64,000 bases of DNA. Source: Blastomussa wellsi. Its lineage: Eukaryota > Cnidaria > Anthozoa > Scleractinia > Plerogyridae. The stretch covers positions 18,392,893-18,456,892 of the forward strand of contig OX393570.1 of the NCBI GenBank assembly GCA_947652115.1, written 5' to 3'. Numbering within the stretch: the first letter of the stretch is position 1; each line of letters starts with the position of its first letter. This document shows positions 22,441-34,940 of the stretch, piece after piece. The position numbers and the translations under genes were made by a program. Under the pieces are notes generated by a model that saw only the letters and a program-made list of their open reading frames with translations, was not told the origin of the DNA and did no database searches.

Positions 22441-24308
22441 TGTCACACTTACAAAGAAACGCCACTTGACAACAACAGAATTCGTCTATTCAGTCTCGCA
22501 TTCAGTCAAGCGAAGTATTCAAAGAAGCTCAATTCAAACAGCGCCGCTCCTGTGCGATGTCCATTGCCAGAGGTAAGCAAATTGAAAAAAAAACTGATAA
22601 AATTTTTAGCTATCTGAAAATAATTTGTTTATAAATTTACAGCTAACTCGACCGACTTATCTCGATAACATTCCACCGCGACATCATAAGACAGCTACAG
22701 ATAGACCCACATCGCCGCGATTTTGAAATCGATGTTTAAAACCGCGTATCAACAATATTCTCGGCATTTATACAGCAGGGTCTGAAAATTTTTGAACAAA
22801 GGAATACGAAAAGAACAATTTTAAATTAACTGCCAGCCTTTGCATGAAGGCGAATTGCGAATGAATACAAAAATCTTATATTAGTTATTACAACATCAAA
22901 CTCGCAAGAATCGTACAAAGCTGTAACAAACCGGAGGGGGTTTTGTTATTTTCGCTTTTATCGCGGACATTTCAACCAAATTTAGATTTGTTGGCTTAAT
23001 ACTAGCCTGCAAAGCAGGCGGTTTTTGTAGGGGAATGCTTCGAAAACGGCGATCACGAAAGACCGGCCGCCATTTTGAACGCGCGAACACTGGGGAGAGG
23101 AAAAAAGAGAAGGGGGAGGGTGAGGGGCGAGTTTCGAAGCATTCCCCCCAGAAAAACCGCCTGCTTTGCCTGCTATTGACGCCGTGATCGCGAAATGTTT
23201 TGGTTTTCGAAATTTGCCACTCCACTTCGATGAAAGTATGCTAGGAAAATGTTATTGCAACGGAGACAAAAAAAGTTTAAAATTTGGAAGGAATTTCCGT
23301 GCAGGAGTCGCTTTTGAGCAAGGTAATAAATGCTTGGTCGTAATATTCGTCACGCTTCAAGGAAGGATTGACGCAAATGACAGTAAATAGAGCGAGAGGT
23401 TTTTGTCTTAGATATTGTGTAACTTTCAGCTTTCGACGGTAGGCTGTTCTATGATCTATGATCCACTCGCGTAGCTCATTTACGTGCGTGATTTTAAACA
23501 CCTCTGAAAATATGATTGTTCGACATTTTTTCTTGGAGGCAAACATCCCTAAATTGCTCATTTTTACGATTGCTGGATATTTTAACGTTGAATCTGCAAC
23601 TAAGAGACCGGATGCTTAGACAAAAACAGTGTGCGAAGGTGATATGCCTTTTGTCTTTGAATGACGTGAGGAGTAAAGCCTACCAATATTCCAATATTGA
23701 CAAAAATAGAGCGCTACCTCATCGTTCCAACTTCCTTCCGCCATCTTTATTCGAGACAGTCGCGCGGGCTTACCACGCTTGAACATTGGCGTCACTTGTC
23801 AGGAGTATCGTTAATTAAGTGATTGGATTATGCGTAGATCTTCCAGGATTCCTAAGGGCTGTTTTTCACTGGCGACGGTGTCCGAGCCGAACGCTGAGTC
23901 GAACTCTGAGTCGTAAGCAGAGTCGCAAGCTCCACGGAATCGGAGCTGGAAAAATCAGAACGTCTCTGTTTTCTTCCGATTCGGCTACTGATCCAGTGAA
24001 AACTAGATTGTTGGAGTCCCAAGCAGAAGCGGAAAAATAAAACAATTATGCTATGCTAGCTTCAGGAGGTCCGACTGCTTGCGACTCTGACAATTTAGTT
24101 TTTACTAGATCGAAAGAGATGGAGTCGTAAGCTGAATCCGTTCGACTGACTCTGCTTACAAGTCGACAAAAGATTGGTTTGATTTTAGATTGCAACACTT
24201 GCGACTTCGCAAACGACTCCGATTCCATCGCTGTTGAAAACCAGCCTTTTAACTGACGCACTTTATCTTGTTCTGTATGCCTCTGTCGACAATCGTAAAG
24301 AATGTCTT

Positions 24309-24344
<36 letters not shown>

Positions 24345-27300
24345 TGAGCGAATAGTCAACGAGGTGCAGCCAGTTGACTATCGCTCATAGAAAACGAGGG
24401 CGAGTAGTCTACTAGTTTTAGTACAAACTCTAAAGGATTACATTCAAAAAGCTGCCATTTTATGTATTTTTAAGCCAAAAATCAAGAAAAATCTTGCCTT
24501 CAAAGAGCAATTCGCGCGCGATCGTTTTCTATCTAAAACAGTTGGCGAACCAATCAGATTCAAGGATTTCCAATAGAACACAGCTGAGTTTCTACCAATA
24601 ACTTTTTAAATATCGTTTTCTGCAGCTATTTACCAGGGATGTGGTGCGCAGACAATCGTTTTTGCTTTAGCTGTTCTGTCGGCGGCGGTGGTTTGCCCGG
24701 CACTAGGTGCATATCGCGATCACGTGATTACAGCGCTTATTGCCCTTGGTGCTGCTGCTCTGACAGGAGATGCCATATTCCATCTCTTGCCACACGTGAG
24801 TAACTATTCATGATGGTGTCAATGGGGTAGCTCGAGTCAGTATACATCTAAAATAAGCCATTTAGTCAGTAAACTGTTAAAAAATGGGTTTAGTCAGTAA
24901 GCAGCAAAAACAGAAGAGCTTAGTCAGTTAATTTGTACGATTTTATGACTTTTATGAGCTGCAAAGTAGACTACGAGTAGTCCCTATTGTTTCCTTGAGG
25001 GTCGTACAGGGGAAATCCAGCACGGTTCACGAGCGTAAAAAATAACGAATCACGGTTATTAAAACTTCATTTTCCCGAATCACGAAAATAAGAGAGTAAT
25101 GTTCTCTTTTATCCTGCTGTTACGTAAAGAAACGTGTCAAAGAAGGAGTATTTAGAGAACGAAAAATCGAGAAATTTAAAATGATAATGTATACCTTTAT
25201 CAGATGGAGCTCTAAATCGACTCGTGTGGGACGGGTGGTGGGGTATTGGTTAGGGCGCTGCTCGAACGGTCCGGGTTTTTAAAATGACGTATAATATTAC
25301 CGGCATACGCAGTAAGGATGCGTAATGCAGTACTAATGAATCACCTTACGAACCCATGGAGCAATATCCCCGGATGTATCACAAGCTACATAAAATCATT
25401 TACCGTATTCTCTGAGAGAAATGTCCTTTTTTACATATAAACGTGGACATAATTTTAGTAAAGGAAAGTTTAACGTCTTTTGTTAACACAAGCAAAATAA
25501 CAGCTTTCATTTGTACTAACATAAAGTACTAATAGGAACCCATAAAACAAGGAAGTAAGGATGTCTAACGACAGTGAGGATCGAACAGTCTCGCGGGCCC
25601 ACGCGATCAGCGAGCGGCGAAGCTGCAAAAACGGGTGGCTTCGCCGCTGCTGATTTCCGTTCGTAAACGGTCGATGCCATTTTTAACGGTCGATTCCACA
25701 ACTGGTAACCAAGCTTTTCGGAATGGACGATGCTATATCTGCTCTAGTTTAGGCCTGGGCTAGGTCGAAACTGGTTATAATTTGGTGATAGAATAATATA
25801 CACTTACCAAATGCTTAATTGTTAAATTTCACACTGGTTTGATTGCGGTTAGCTTGGGTAGGGCAATACTATTAGTGAAATAGACTAAGGAAGCCATCTT
25901 TTATAATAATGAAATTTTGTGGGAATTTGGCGGATCAGCCTGGCAGTGTAGTGGTGAGATAGGGATGTTCATACTCTTACTCAAAATATCTCAAAATGGC
26001 ATCCACCGTTTACGAAACGGATACGTGCTTCGCCGCTTGCTTGATAGGCTAGAATCCATAGACCATATGGTCTCTTGCTAGAATTTAGAACGGTATAACT
26101 ACGCGTTTTAGACAGTTTAGCAAATGTCCCAATGACAAATCCACTATCATTTTATTTTTAATTTTGCAGGCACTAAATCCTGATTTTCACCACGAACATG
26201 GCGGGAAATCGGAAGCAGACAATGCCAATCGCGTTGTGTTATGGCGTTCCTTGCTTGTAGTTTGCAGCATATATTTTTTCTATCTTTTTCATCTTTTCTT
26301 TTGCGTCATTGAGGTGAGAGCGGAGGTTTTTCGGTTGTAAAATGGTTTCTAACTAACACAGTCAATATTTTTAATAATGTCGACAGAACTGGTTTAATCT
26401 AAGCTTATTATAAGCTTAGATTTGCCAAGATGGTTGCAACTGAATCGATTTTCAACACAAACGCCATTTTCAAAATGGTAGCCGAAAATGAAGCCTTTCA
26501 CTTTTCAAAGGATTGGTTACACCTGGGTTTTACGCTGATAATATGTTGTCGGATGAGAGGCTTTCTGTCACATTAAGTACAAATGCAATAAAAATTGACG
26601 CCCTACTAAAAAGTAAATATTTCGAAGTAATATATCAAACACGAGAGGCCGGTCATAGCTCTGATTTCCTTTATTTTAACTTGATGAATTATTAATGAGC
26701 TTGAGATTTCTTTGAACATTCCTCTGGTTCTTAAACACACTGACGGATGCTTTCGCAAGCAAGGGGCGCTGTGTCGTTTATTAGCTGGTCCACTTTGTTT
26801 GAAAGCTCCTCAAGTCATAATTTAAAAACGGTTTCACGCGTCACACATCTCATGGTCACGCAATCTTTGTCTTTTGCAGGATGGCCACACTCACTCACAT
26901 GGCACAGTATCTGAAGCCAAAGAGAGTGACACTCTTTTACAACCTGAAGCTAAAAGCACACCAAAACAGAATCCGTCTGATGCTAACAAGGGACATGCCA
27001 CAACACTTGAAGCCAATGAAAGTGACACTCTTTTACAACCTGAAGCTAAAAGCAAACCAAAACAGTCTACGTCTAAAACTAAGAAGGCTCTTTTAGGAAT
27101 GATGCTGTTAAGTGAAGCGTTACATACGACAGCCGATGGATTGGCTGTTGGAGCAGCGTTCTCTAAATCAGCCGGAGATGGTCTCAGTACTTCACTTGCT
27201 GTGCTCTTTCATGAATTACCTCACGCAGTTGGTTGGTAAAAGGTTCCCGTTCTTAAGGGGGGATTCTACCTGAATTTCAATGAAATGTTGGGAGGTTTAG

Positions 27301-28932
27301 AGACTGTATAAAAGGAAAAAATAGTTTTGAACCACTCACAAGCAGTTGAACCCCACCCAGGAGCAATCAGTTTGGTAGGGGGACTGTTTGGGTGTGCACA
27401 TTCTAATTTTAAACTTCAAATCTAATTTTTAAGCTTTATTAAATCTTCAGTATTTCCTATTTCTCCAAATTTTCCTCCTCCTTTAAGAAAAACGCTTTCC
27501 TCCCAAATATACCCAAATGTCATCCAAAAATTTACAAAACATTTACTAGTGAGATGAATGACGGGTTTTGGCATTCCTTGAAACGCAAACGAGATATGGA
27601 AAAACGGCTTTCAGGTAGAATCCTGCCTTAAATAGCAACTGTTACAAAAACAAATTTAAATGTGTATTATTATACGGCTGGTTTCGCGATCGGGCTAGCT
27701 GAACCCTCCAAGCTGGCAAGATAGGTTCCATAAAAAAGCCCCTCCCCTGGGTTTTGTTTCACAACAAGTTTAGGGTTGGCCAACAACTGAAATCAACAAT
27801 TAAATTAGATTTCTCAATTGCCGGTCAAGTATATAAGTGTCTTTTGAAAGAACACAACGCAGTGCTCCGGCCAAGGCTTCAAACCAAACCTCCCCGATCC
27901 GGAATACGGCGTGCTAACTCCATTAGTCCACCGCGACTCCCAGCGTATTTCCATCGTTGAAGACCTGACGCCATAAACCAAGTTAAAGAAAATTCCATAT
28001 GATGAAACACGTGTTGTTTCGGTGGAAGGGCAGATCCAAAGATCGTTTTCTTTTGGTCATTTGCCCTGACTTCAAGCTAAACGGACGCCCTTAACAGATA
28101 CCAGGAACTAACGCAGACAATGCTAATCGCGTTGTAGTTTGCAGCATATATTTTTTCTATATTATATTAAATCGTGTGGTGTGACTTTCAGGTACCTTCG
28201 CCATCTTTGTCTCGTCTGGCTTGTCCTTGCGAAAAGCCCTTGGTCTCCTTTCTCTCTGTCATGTCTGCTCTTACGCGGGCGTCATCGTAGGAGCGTTACT
28301 GGGCTCCAGTCTTAATCTGACGGCTTGGATATTTGCCGCCATAGCAGGAATGTTCCTTTATATCGCTCTTGCGGAGATGGTGAGTAACAGTCGTAATTAC
28401 TTCGTGCTTTGTCCACATGGACCTACTATTTGAAAGAAGCTGAGAAGAAAATCACTGTGATTGCCCATTTTTAAGAGTATCGCGGAAATCATAAAAATAT
28501 TTATTGAGGTTTATATGGTTTTGGGGGACGCTGTGTCAAAATTAGAAGTTTGTATGGATTTTGAGCCAAGTTTCACAGTCCATAACCTGGTGTCTTTTTA
28601 ACCTAAAAGCTTCAAACTTGGTCAGATGACCAATTTCAACGTGATCTTATGTGTGGTGGTGTCAAATTAGCGATTGGTTAAAAGTTGAAACTCGCCCCAG
28701 TTTTGGGATGGCCTATGATAGGAGAGTAAATTAGTTCATCCGTAGAAAATTACCTGACTCATTATTTTATCCTATTTATTCGTAGATTCCAGAGATGTTT
28801 GCTACGATATCCCCAAAATTCGACAACCGACGATGTTTTATATTGCTACAAAACATGGGACTTATCGTTGGGGTCGCAATAATGATGGCATTGGCGGGAT
28901 TTGAAGAAAAAATAAGAACAGCATTGCAGTAG
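22441..28932 (+). CDS. ZIP family (SLC39, LIV-1-like) metal transporter, N-terminus incomplete
   Basis: Transports zinc or related divalent metals into the cytosol in known relatives. Exons: 22441-22572, 24637-24795, 26170-26313, 26880-27231, 28192-28379 and 28786-28932, giving 373 residues from the first recognised exon. Membrane spans are clear: [97 protein letters not shown] and a final [15 protein letters not shown]. The cytosolic loop has a His-rich start (DGHTHSHG) and an internal duplication of about 34 residues containing [12 protein letters not shown] twice. The metal-site spans are unusual: TM4 reads HTTADG where the family has HNxxDG, and TM5 reads [10 protein letters not shown] where LIV-1 proteins have HExPHExGD. 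The donor at 27232 (GTTGGT) is weak but keeps the frame. The signal peptide and extracellular region are upstream and unresolved. Confidence 0.82.
23004..23176. repeat. palindromic MITE in the first ZIP intron
   Basis: Arms start AGCCTGCAAAGCAGGCGG and continue through GGGGAATGCTTCG, and are repeated in inverted orientation at 23125-23176. The ends resemble the element at 40931-41013. Confidence 0.75.
24321..24412. repeat. 92-bp palindrome in a ZIP intron
   Basis: TAGACTACGAGCCCGAGTTT on the left is answered by its near-complement ending GAGTAGTCTA on the right, with about 10 bp between the arms. It would form a single long hairpin. Confidence 0.75.
27253..27631. mobile_element. 379-bp TTAA-ended MITE in a ZIP intron
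   Basis: Begins TTAAGGGGGGATTCTACCTG and ends in the inverted version TTAAGGCAGGATTCTACCTG; the 22-bp terminal repeats differ at two positions. TTAA at both ends fits a piggyBac- or Kolobok-type non-autonomous element. It is internally AT-rich with no coding sequence. Confidence 0.75.
28104..28165 (+). pseudogene. degenerate duplicate of part of ZIP exon 3
   Basis: The intron upstream of exon 28192 contains GCAGACAATGCTAATCGCGT, then TAGTTTGCAGCATATATTTT, matching 26216-26284 in the exon at 26170-26313 with a central deletion of about 16 bp. It looks like a partial exon duplication that has lost its frame. Confidence 0.65.
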
Positions 28933-29978
28933 TTAGAGATTTACTACCAGGAATTTGTAAATATTTCACGCTAGACCACGTAATATGTTTGTGATGAATG
29001 TTAGTCTTGTCTATGCGTCACTTCCTCGATTTAACTAATCAGAAGCAAGAAATACCGAGTGATTAGAAATCTATTAAATGTGCGCACAGTGACTTCGCAG
29101 GAATCCGTTGAGGTAGTTGTTGTGTGAATTATTTCAGAATCTATCTCGAATTTATTTGTACGCGTTTTTTATGCTCATATATATAGATTTTTCTAAGGTT
29201 TAGGTTTATGCTTCATCATAGCCTAATTATAGTCTTCAATCAATCAATCAATCTTTATTTCTTACATTAATATACAAATATACAAATATCACACCACCTG
29301 CAAATAGCAAGGCTAATCGAGGCAGGTGGTGTGTGGACGGCTTAAGATTTATTACAATAGTTGAAGTGAAAAAGTACCATATTTATAATAAAAAGGGTCA
29401 GTCACGGGAAAAAAAGGAAAAGAAAAGAGAAAGGAAAAAAGAAAAATAGAAAAGAGAAATTGAGATAAGAAAATTGAGGCAGCTATTTAGATAAGCGGGG
29501 GCAAATATTTTGTAAATCAGAGATTATCGTATTTAGGTCAGCATATGTATCCTGAACTTCAAATATTTTCAGTCTTTACTATATTCAGTTTCCCATAAAA
29601 GGAACGAAAATGAAATGTTATATTTCAGTTTAATTAAAGATGTACATTCGTTTGAAGTAGACAAGCTTTAGCTGAATTCAACAGCAGGGAATTTTCTATT
29701 TCTTTTTTCTCGCTTTTGTCTAACCTTTTTATAATGACATTTTGTTGGTTTCCCAAAGTTACTCGGCCAATCAGAAGCCGCAAATAACGACTTTGCCACC
29801 AAAAGTAACGTTTGATTGGCCAAGAAAACTGTCCGCAAATCGTCATCGCTTGGCGTTGTAAAATGCCCTCTATTTGCTGCGTCACGGAGACCTGAGTTAA
29901 TTCTCTTACAGACCAAAAGTGGAACCTCGATTTAACGAAGTCCTCGATATAACGAACGATATTCTATGTCATTTTTAT

Positions 29979-30016
<38 letters not shown>

Positions 30017-30372
30017 GAATATTTATACAAGATAACCCTTCAGTACAAGAGTACTGTTATCAAAGGGGTCCAGTTTAAAATACAAAAAAATACAATAAAA
30101 AGAAAGATCGCTAAATACTGAATAACTAACACAAACTACATTGACTACTCTATACAAAAAACTCATCTAGAGACTCCCTATTTAATATGCGGGGTATACC
30201 TAACAACTCGTATGTGAACTACTTCTGTACAAGGAATAAATAAGAATATTTAGGCGAAAAAGTTCGCGGAAGCTTTGAGAATTTGCTTTAACTGGTGACT
30301 TATATATTGTATATCTATATTCAGTTGCACTATTGTTGAACGTCCGGATTTCTGAACAGCCATTGGTTCATT
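28933..30372. other. intergenic spacer with retrotransposon-like tails
   Basis: No gene recognised. Near 29238 there is CAATCAATCAATCAATC followed by TTTATTT, which on the minus strand looks like the 3' tail of a non-LTR element. 29982-30015 is an (AAT)n run beside a second such tail. Confidence 0.5.
29980..30016. repeat. (AAT)n microsatellite
   Basis: About eleven uninterrupted AAT units. Confidence 0.9.
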
Positions 30373-33300
30373 TTAATCACGTAATTCAGGTTTAAACAAG
30401 CTGAACAGGTTTGGGTTTTTCACCCTCGCCACGTGCAGTCCGTTGGACAAGATACGATCCACTAGGTCCCAGGCCGCCAACTGATCTTCTACGCCTTCGT
30501 CCATTCCTAAATAAGTAGATATAAATGACCTTTATTTAAACACTTTTGTATTTAATCCTAGAAGCTAATGGAGTCATGTATTCCCGATCGATTTGGAGTT
30601 TGAAACTTGGTTTTTGAGGGGGAGGATAACTGGAGAACCCGGAGAAAAGTCCTCAGAGTTTGTGTTTCAAAACTAATTTTCTTTCTTTTATACCTTCTCT
30701 AAATCTCTCAAAATTTCATTCAATTTCGGATATACCCCCGCCTTCACTGACCTCCGATGCGTTCCCAGTCTCTCTTGAACATGCCAATCATTTGGTAGCC
30801 ATGGTTATGCCATGAACCCTTCGGTTTCTCAGGGTACGCCCCGCAGCCTAATGCGTAAAGTACTGGTGCAAACGTCATCTTCCCTTCTATGCAATGCTGA
30901 AAAATAAACAAGCAAATTACTTTAACATACATTAACAGTGATTCAACACTTAGCCCTTTCTTCGATAAATATAGCTTGTTGTTGAGTCTAGCCTTTCTGC
31001 AATCCCCATCGACCAAGCGTTTTTGATTTGTGTGACCTCAGGAGAACAGTACAGTAATTCGATAAATATTCGGTGCACAATCGGTTGCTTAGCAACTCCG
31101 AAACTCGGTTCGCAAGAAAGTTAATACCTGTTGCTGACCGAAAAGAAATGCGGGCCCTTGGGGTGAAATCAATCTTAATTTTCAACTTTTCCTTTGTCAA
31201 AATGGTAGGAAAACAAAGCCGGTGAATCTATGTCACCCGAAACGCGATGGTTTTACTAAGAACGCCATTTACTAACGCTGCTTAGCAAGCTACAGTTTAC
31301 CTTGCGACAGTCCTCAAAAATGGTAGCTGGTAAATCCATGTGTACGTCACTCGTGACAACAATGCCTTGTGGATCTTGAACCAGGCTTACTCCAGAATTA
31401 ATGGCGCGAGTCCTGGAGAACACTCCGTTCAATTCTTTGACCTTGTACTTCTGTAACGCGGTACCCTGTAGGATCCTTTCAATATCCAAACCGGTCTTTC
31501 CAGAGTGTACTATTACCAAGTGGAAATCTACTTCAAGACTTTCCTCGAAAATGCGTTCAATTTTTTCTATGAAGCGATGCAGCCGTTGACCTTCAAAATC
31601 CACGGCGAGGATTAAATGAACATTAACTTCTTTTTTCCAACCCAGACCCTTTGGATAGCAGAGCTGCGCGTCCAGCTTTGGCTCGCTTTCTTCTTTTTGG
31701 TCTCTTTGAAGGTACACGTACTCCGCAACTCTCTCTGTGTAGTCCAAAGCATCGCAATCTAACTCGACTTCAAGAAAATAGAGGGCAGAATTGTTCTTTT
31801 CTTCTGATGGGACACGTTCGAGGTTAATGAGTCTAGCAACGGTGTATCTTCTGGAGAAAGTACAAAGAAATTTCTGTTAAAGCTTCGTGAGAATCCAATA
31901 AATGTCAATTCTGTGGTAATTGTAGCCCTATATTAAAGTTTACTGCAAAAGTACTAAAAATTAGCGTAAATCTGATTATAAATCGTTATAAATTCAGCTA
32001 TATGCACAGTGAAATCAAAGAAATCAAATCATAGAAATATTGGAGGCGAGGATGACGTGGCTACGAGGACGAGATTTGAGCGGTCATTAACTATTGGTGG
32101 GCGGGTGGGGGAGGGCCAGTATTACTCAAAGGCGAGGGCCCAAAATATTTTAGCCCCTCTCAGGTTAAAAGCCCAAATTCCCACCCCCCCCTCCACCCCC
32201 ACCCCCCCGCCCTAATCGCGGGCCCAGAAAAGTTTGCCTCCCCCTCCCCAAACAGGCGCCCAGCAAAAAATCGTAGTCCTCCCCTTTCTCTCCCCCCCCC
32301 CCCCCTTTCGTACACTTACACTGCTTAAGTATTGCAGAAAAGGTCTCAATATTGAGATTTAAAGTCATCTTTTTATCAATTCAAATGAAACTTACTTTGG
32401 AAAAATCTTTTCAAGTCCTGTCATGAACAGATCCACTACTGCCTTCGCTTCTGCATTTTCTCTCCAGTCCCCTGTGTATTCGTTGGCCACCACTGTTACT
32501 TCCTTGATGGCCTTGTAGCTATGGAAACGGGGTACATCCGGTTTAGTTGAAGCCGGAAGTGTGTAGCTGCACGCAGGAAGCGTGTGATCTACAGTGCTGT
32601 CCGTGAGGAACGTGACGAGATACGGTTTAGCTACATGTGATTGGCTGTTCGTTTTAATATTAAAAATAGAAATTTGAGACACTGAGTGTAAGACTGTAGA
32701 ATGCGAAATGTAATCTGACGTTATCACCTCCAAAAAGTGTTTTCCTGGCCGAATCCAGTGCAATTCTACAAAATCATTATCGGTTCCTTGAAGATGAATA
32801 ATTTCCAGTGGATATTTATTGCCCTTTTCGAGCAGGAAATCTTCAGATATTTGAGAATCGAAGCTGATTTCCCCAACAAGAGCACGTCCACTCTTTTCTC
32901 GCGAAGCTACGCTCGTCGCGAGTTTCAAACTCGCCAAACTTCCATTAACACCGAACCAAAACTCTGACCCGTCGTCGGAAAACAGGACAAACTTGTAATA
33001 ACCAGTTTCAGGCGGGTGCAAAAATCCGTAGATACGCTGGCCGTAGTTCGTTTTGTTCAACCCAGCTCTCGTTTGAGAAACATAATACGACTCGTCGAAA
33101 AACTGTGGAAAGAAAGGAGAGTTTAACAAATGGGCTAATGTACCGCCACAAATGTCTGGCCAAACTTGGACGGCTAACTTGCCATAGCTGTACGCCGGAT
33201 CATTTTGCAATGGTGAAGGTGTTTTTGAAATTTCTTGAGCCCTCAGCGTCCATTCCGAGTTGTTTGATTCGTTCGTATACAAATTCTTTTTCACTTGATT

Positions 33301-33402
33301 GCAAATCAGCATTATTGCTAAAACAGAGAGAGCGCTTGCGGCCGTATCCAGAATTCGGAGGAGAGTTTTGATTTTCAAAGATCGCATTGTTTCTTGCTGC
33401 AT
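30373..33402 (-). CDS. B4GALNT3/4-like beta-1,4-N-acetylgalactosaminyltransferase with PA14 domain
   Basis: Complete four-exon model on the minus strand: 33402-32396, 31850-31301, 30896-30752 and 30506-30373; 611 residues, all junction phases agree. Known relatives are Golgi type II enzymes that add GalNAc to terminal GlcNAc. Visible: a short cytosolic tail, a transmembrane span at about 14-35 (ALSVLAIMLIC), a PA14 domain at about 75-225 (GFLHPPETGYYKFVLFSDDG, then FWFGVNGS), and a C-terminal catalytic domain from about 365. The catalytic part shows FSRTRAINSG and the metal-site segment VVTSDVHMDLP (Asp504, His506, Asp508), then CIEGKMTFAPVLYALGCGA and a WHNHGYQMIGMFKRDWERIG block typical of the CSGALNACT/B4GALNT group. 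The end EDQLAAWDLVDRILSNGLHV matches the family's terminal helix. Shorter than vertebrate B4GALNT3/4 (about 1000 residues), mainly in the stem between PA14 and the catalytic domain. The start at 33402 has a second in-frame ATG five codons on. Confidence 0.88.
32095..32310. repeat. poly-C-rich repeat fragment in the first B4GALNT-like intron
   Basis: Runs of C up to 13 long with CCCAAAATATTTTAGCCCC-type sequence. It resembles other C/G-tract fragments in the window (15060-15215 and 39770-39835). Confidence 0.55.
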
Positions 33403-33976
33403 TTAAAATGTAAGACGGTTTATGATTTTTGAAATCAATTTCAACAAATGACGAGAAATCGCATTTACTTGACCTCCTTGATTCTTCTTAATGTAGAAAT
33501 TCTCTCCTTGCCAATTCCTTGATGCCTGCGAAAATAAAAGCACCTGAACGGAAACTTTAGGACTCGACAAGTTACAAATTATTCCTGAGCATAGTTTATA
33601 ATAATACGGGATTTTACAACGTGGTGTAAATTTAGCATGCATTTTAATGTGTTTCGTATTCATAGAAACGAAACCTTTTTGGCAAGAATTAGCTAGCACA
33701 TTATTCAAACATTTATCTTTAGCAAATAAACCACAGAATAAAAAGAATGCTCAATATGAAGTCTGCGTAAAAGTCAATATCGAAAAATCAAGTGTTTACA
33801 CCTTTTTATGTCTGCGGAGGAAAACTTAGTGTGTGACCATTGTAATGAAAGCTATTTTTTTAATCCCCGAATACTATGCAGCATAAATTTTGGATTCTTT
33901 TCTTTCGGGAGTGGCTGGATAATTAATTAGCACTCAGCAAGTAAAAACGATTTGATTAAATAATTTCTCAACCGTC

Positions 33977-34048
33977 GCCTTGTTAGCTCAGTGGCAGAGC
34001 ACTGGTCTCGTAAACCAGGGGTCGGGAGTTCGACCCTCCCACAAGGCT
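33977..34048 (+). tRNA. tRNA-Thr (anticodon CGT), copy 1
   Basis: 72-nt cloverleaf: acceptor stem GCCTTGT with ACAAGGC and discriminator T, D-arm with TTAGCTCAGTGGCAGAGC, anticodon stem CTGGT/ACCAG around CTCGTAA, and a T-arm with GTTCGACCC. No intron. Confidence 0.92.
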
Positions 34049-34576
34049 GGGTTAAACCTCTGAGCGGGGGTTGATGTCATTTTCACACGGATTTCTGTTT
34101 TTTTTTTTTCATGCACTTATGACTACCTGTTGTTAAAGCAGTACAATTCCTTTTTAGTGCAGTTTAGAAACAGACGGTGTATTTTGGATCAGCATAATGG
34201 TATCTTTCAAGCTTGGGGGGTGGGGTGGTGAATAGGTTCGCGGATCAACGGATTTAGCCTTAACAAGCACATGGATTGTGGATTTCAGCGAAAAATTAAG
34301 TGTATTCGCATATTTTGAAAGTGCAGTGGATCACAGATTTGAACGAAAATAGTGGCGGATTGACGGATTTGGCCAAAAAATAGCACGAATGCTGTACAAG
34401 GTGGTTCTACCTTTTACGTTTGTGGATCAAACCCTAGTGTGTGACCATTCTAATGAAAGCTATTGAGCAATTCTTTCATGTGGTACTGTTTGTTTTACTA
34501 ATATTTTGCATAATTAATCAGCATCCGGCAAGTTAACGCGATTTGATCATAATTTTTCCTCAAACGTTGCCAGGTA

Positions 34577-34648
34577 GCCTTGTTAGCTCAGTGGCAGAGC
34601 ACTGGTCTCGTAAACCAGGGGTCGGGAGTTCGACCCTCCCACAAGGCT
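34577..34648 (+). tRNA. tRNA-Thr (anticodon CGT), copy 2
   Basis: Identical in sequence to the copy exactly 600 bp upstream. Flanks are also related (GTGTGACCATT upstream; TAGTGCAGTT and GGTAT.TTTCAAGCTTGG downstream), so the whole unit was tandemly duplicated and only the tRNA stayed identical. Confidence 0.92.
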
Positions 34649-34940
34649 GAGTTCAAATTTCCTGTTTGAACCAATTTCTGCTTTCTTTTCCATTCACTTG
34701 GGACCACCTTTTCTAGTGCAGTTCAGAAACAGAGTGTATTTTGGACCAACATGATGGTATTTTTCAAGCTTGGTATAGAAATGAAAAAGTTGAAATAATT
34801 TTATAACTATAATTTTGTACATACAAAAGAAATTCGGGGGAAGGTCTTCCACAAAAAAATGTAAAATTCCCGAAACATTTAGTTGCTATCTGTGTGGTAA
34901 ATTTCGTCCGTCAAATAAAGAAGCGATTTATATTTAGCTC

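Noticed and set aside
22896..23225. 109-codon minus-strand frame in a ZIP intron
   Set aside because: It spans a palindromic MITE and its flank; the open frame follows from the G/C-rich hairpin.
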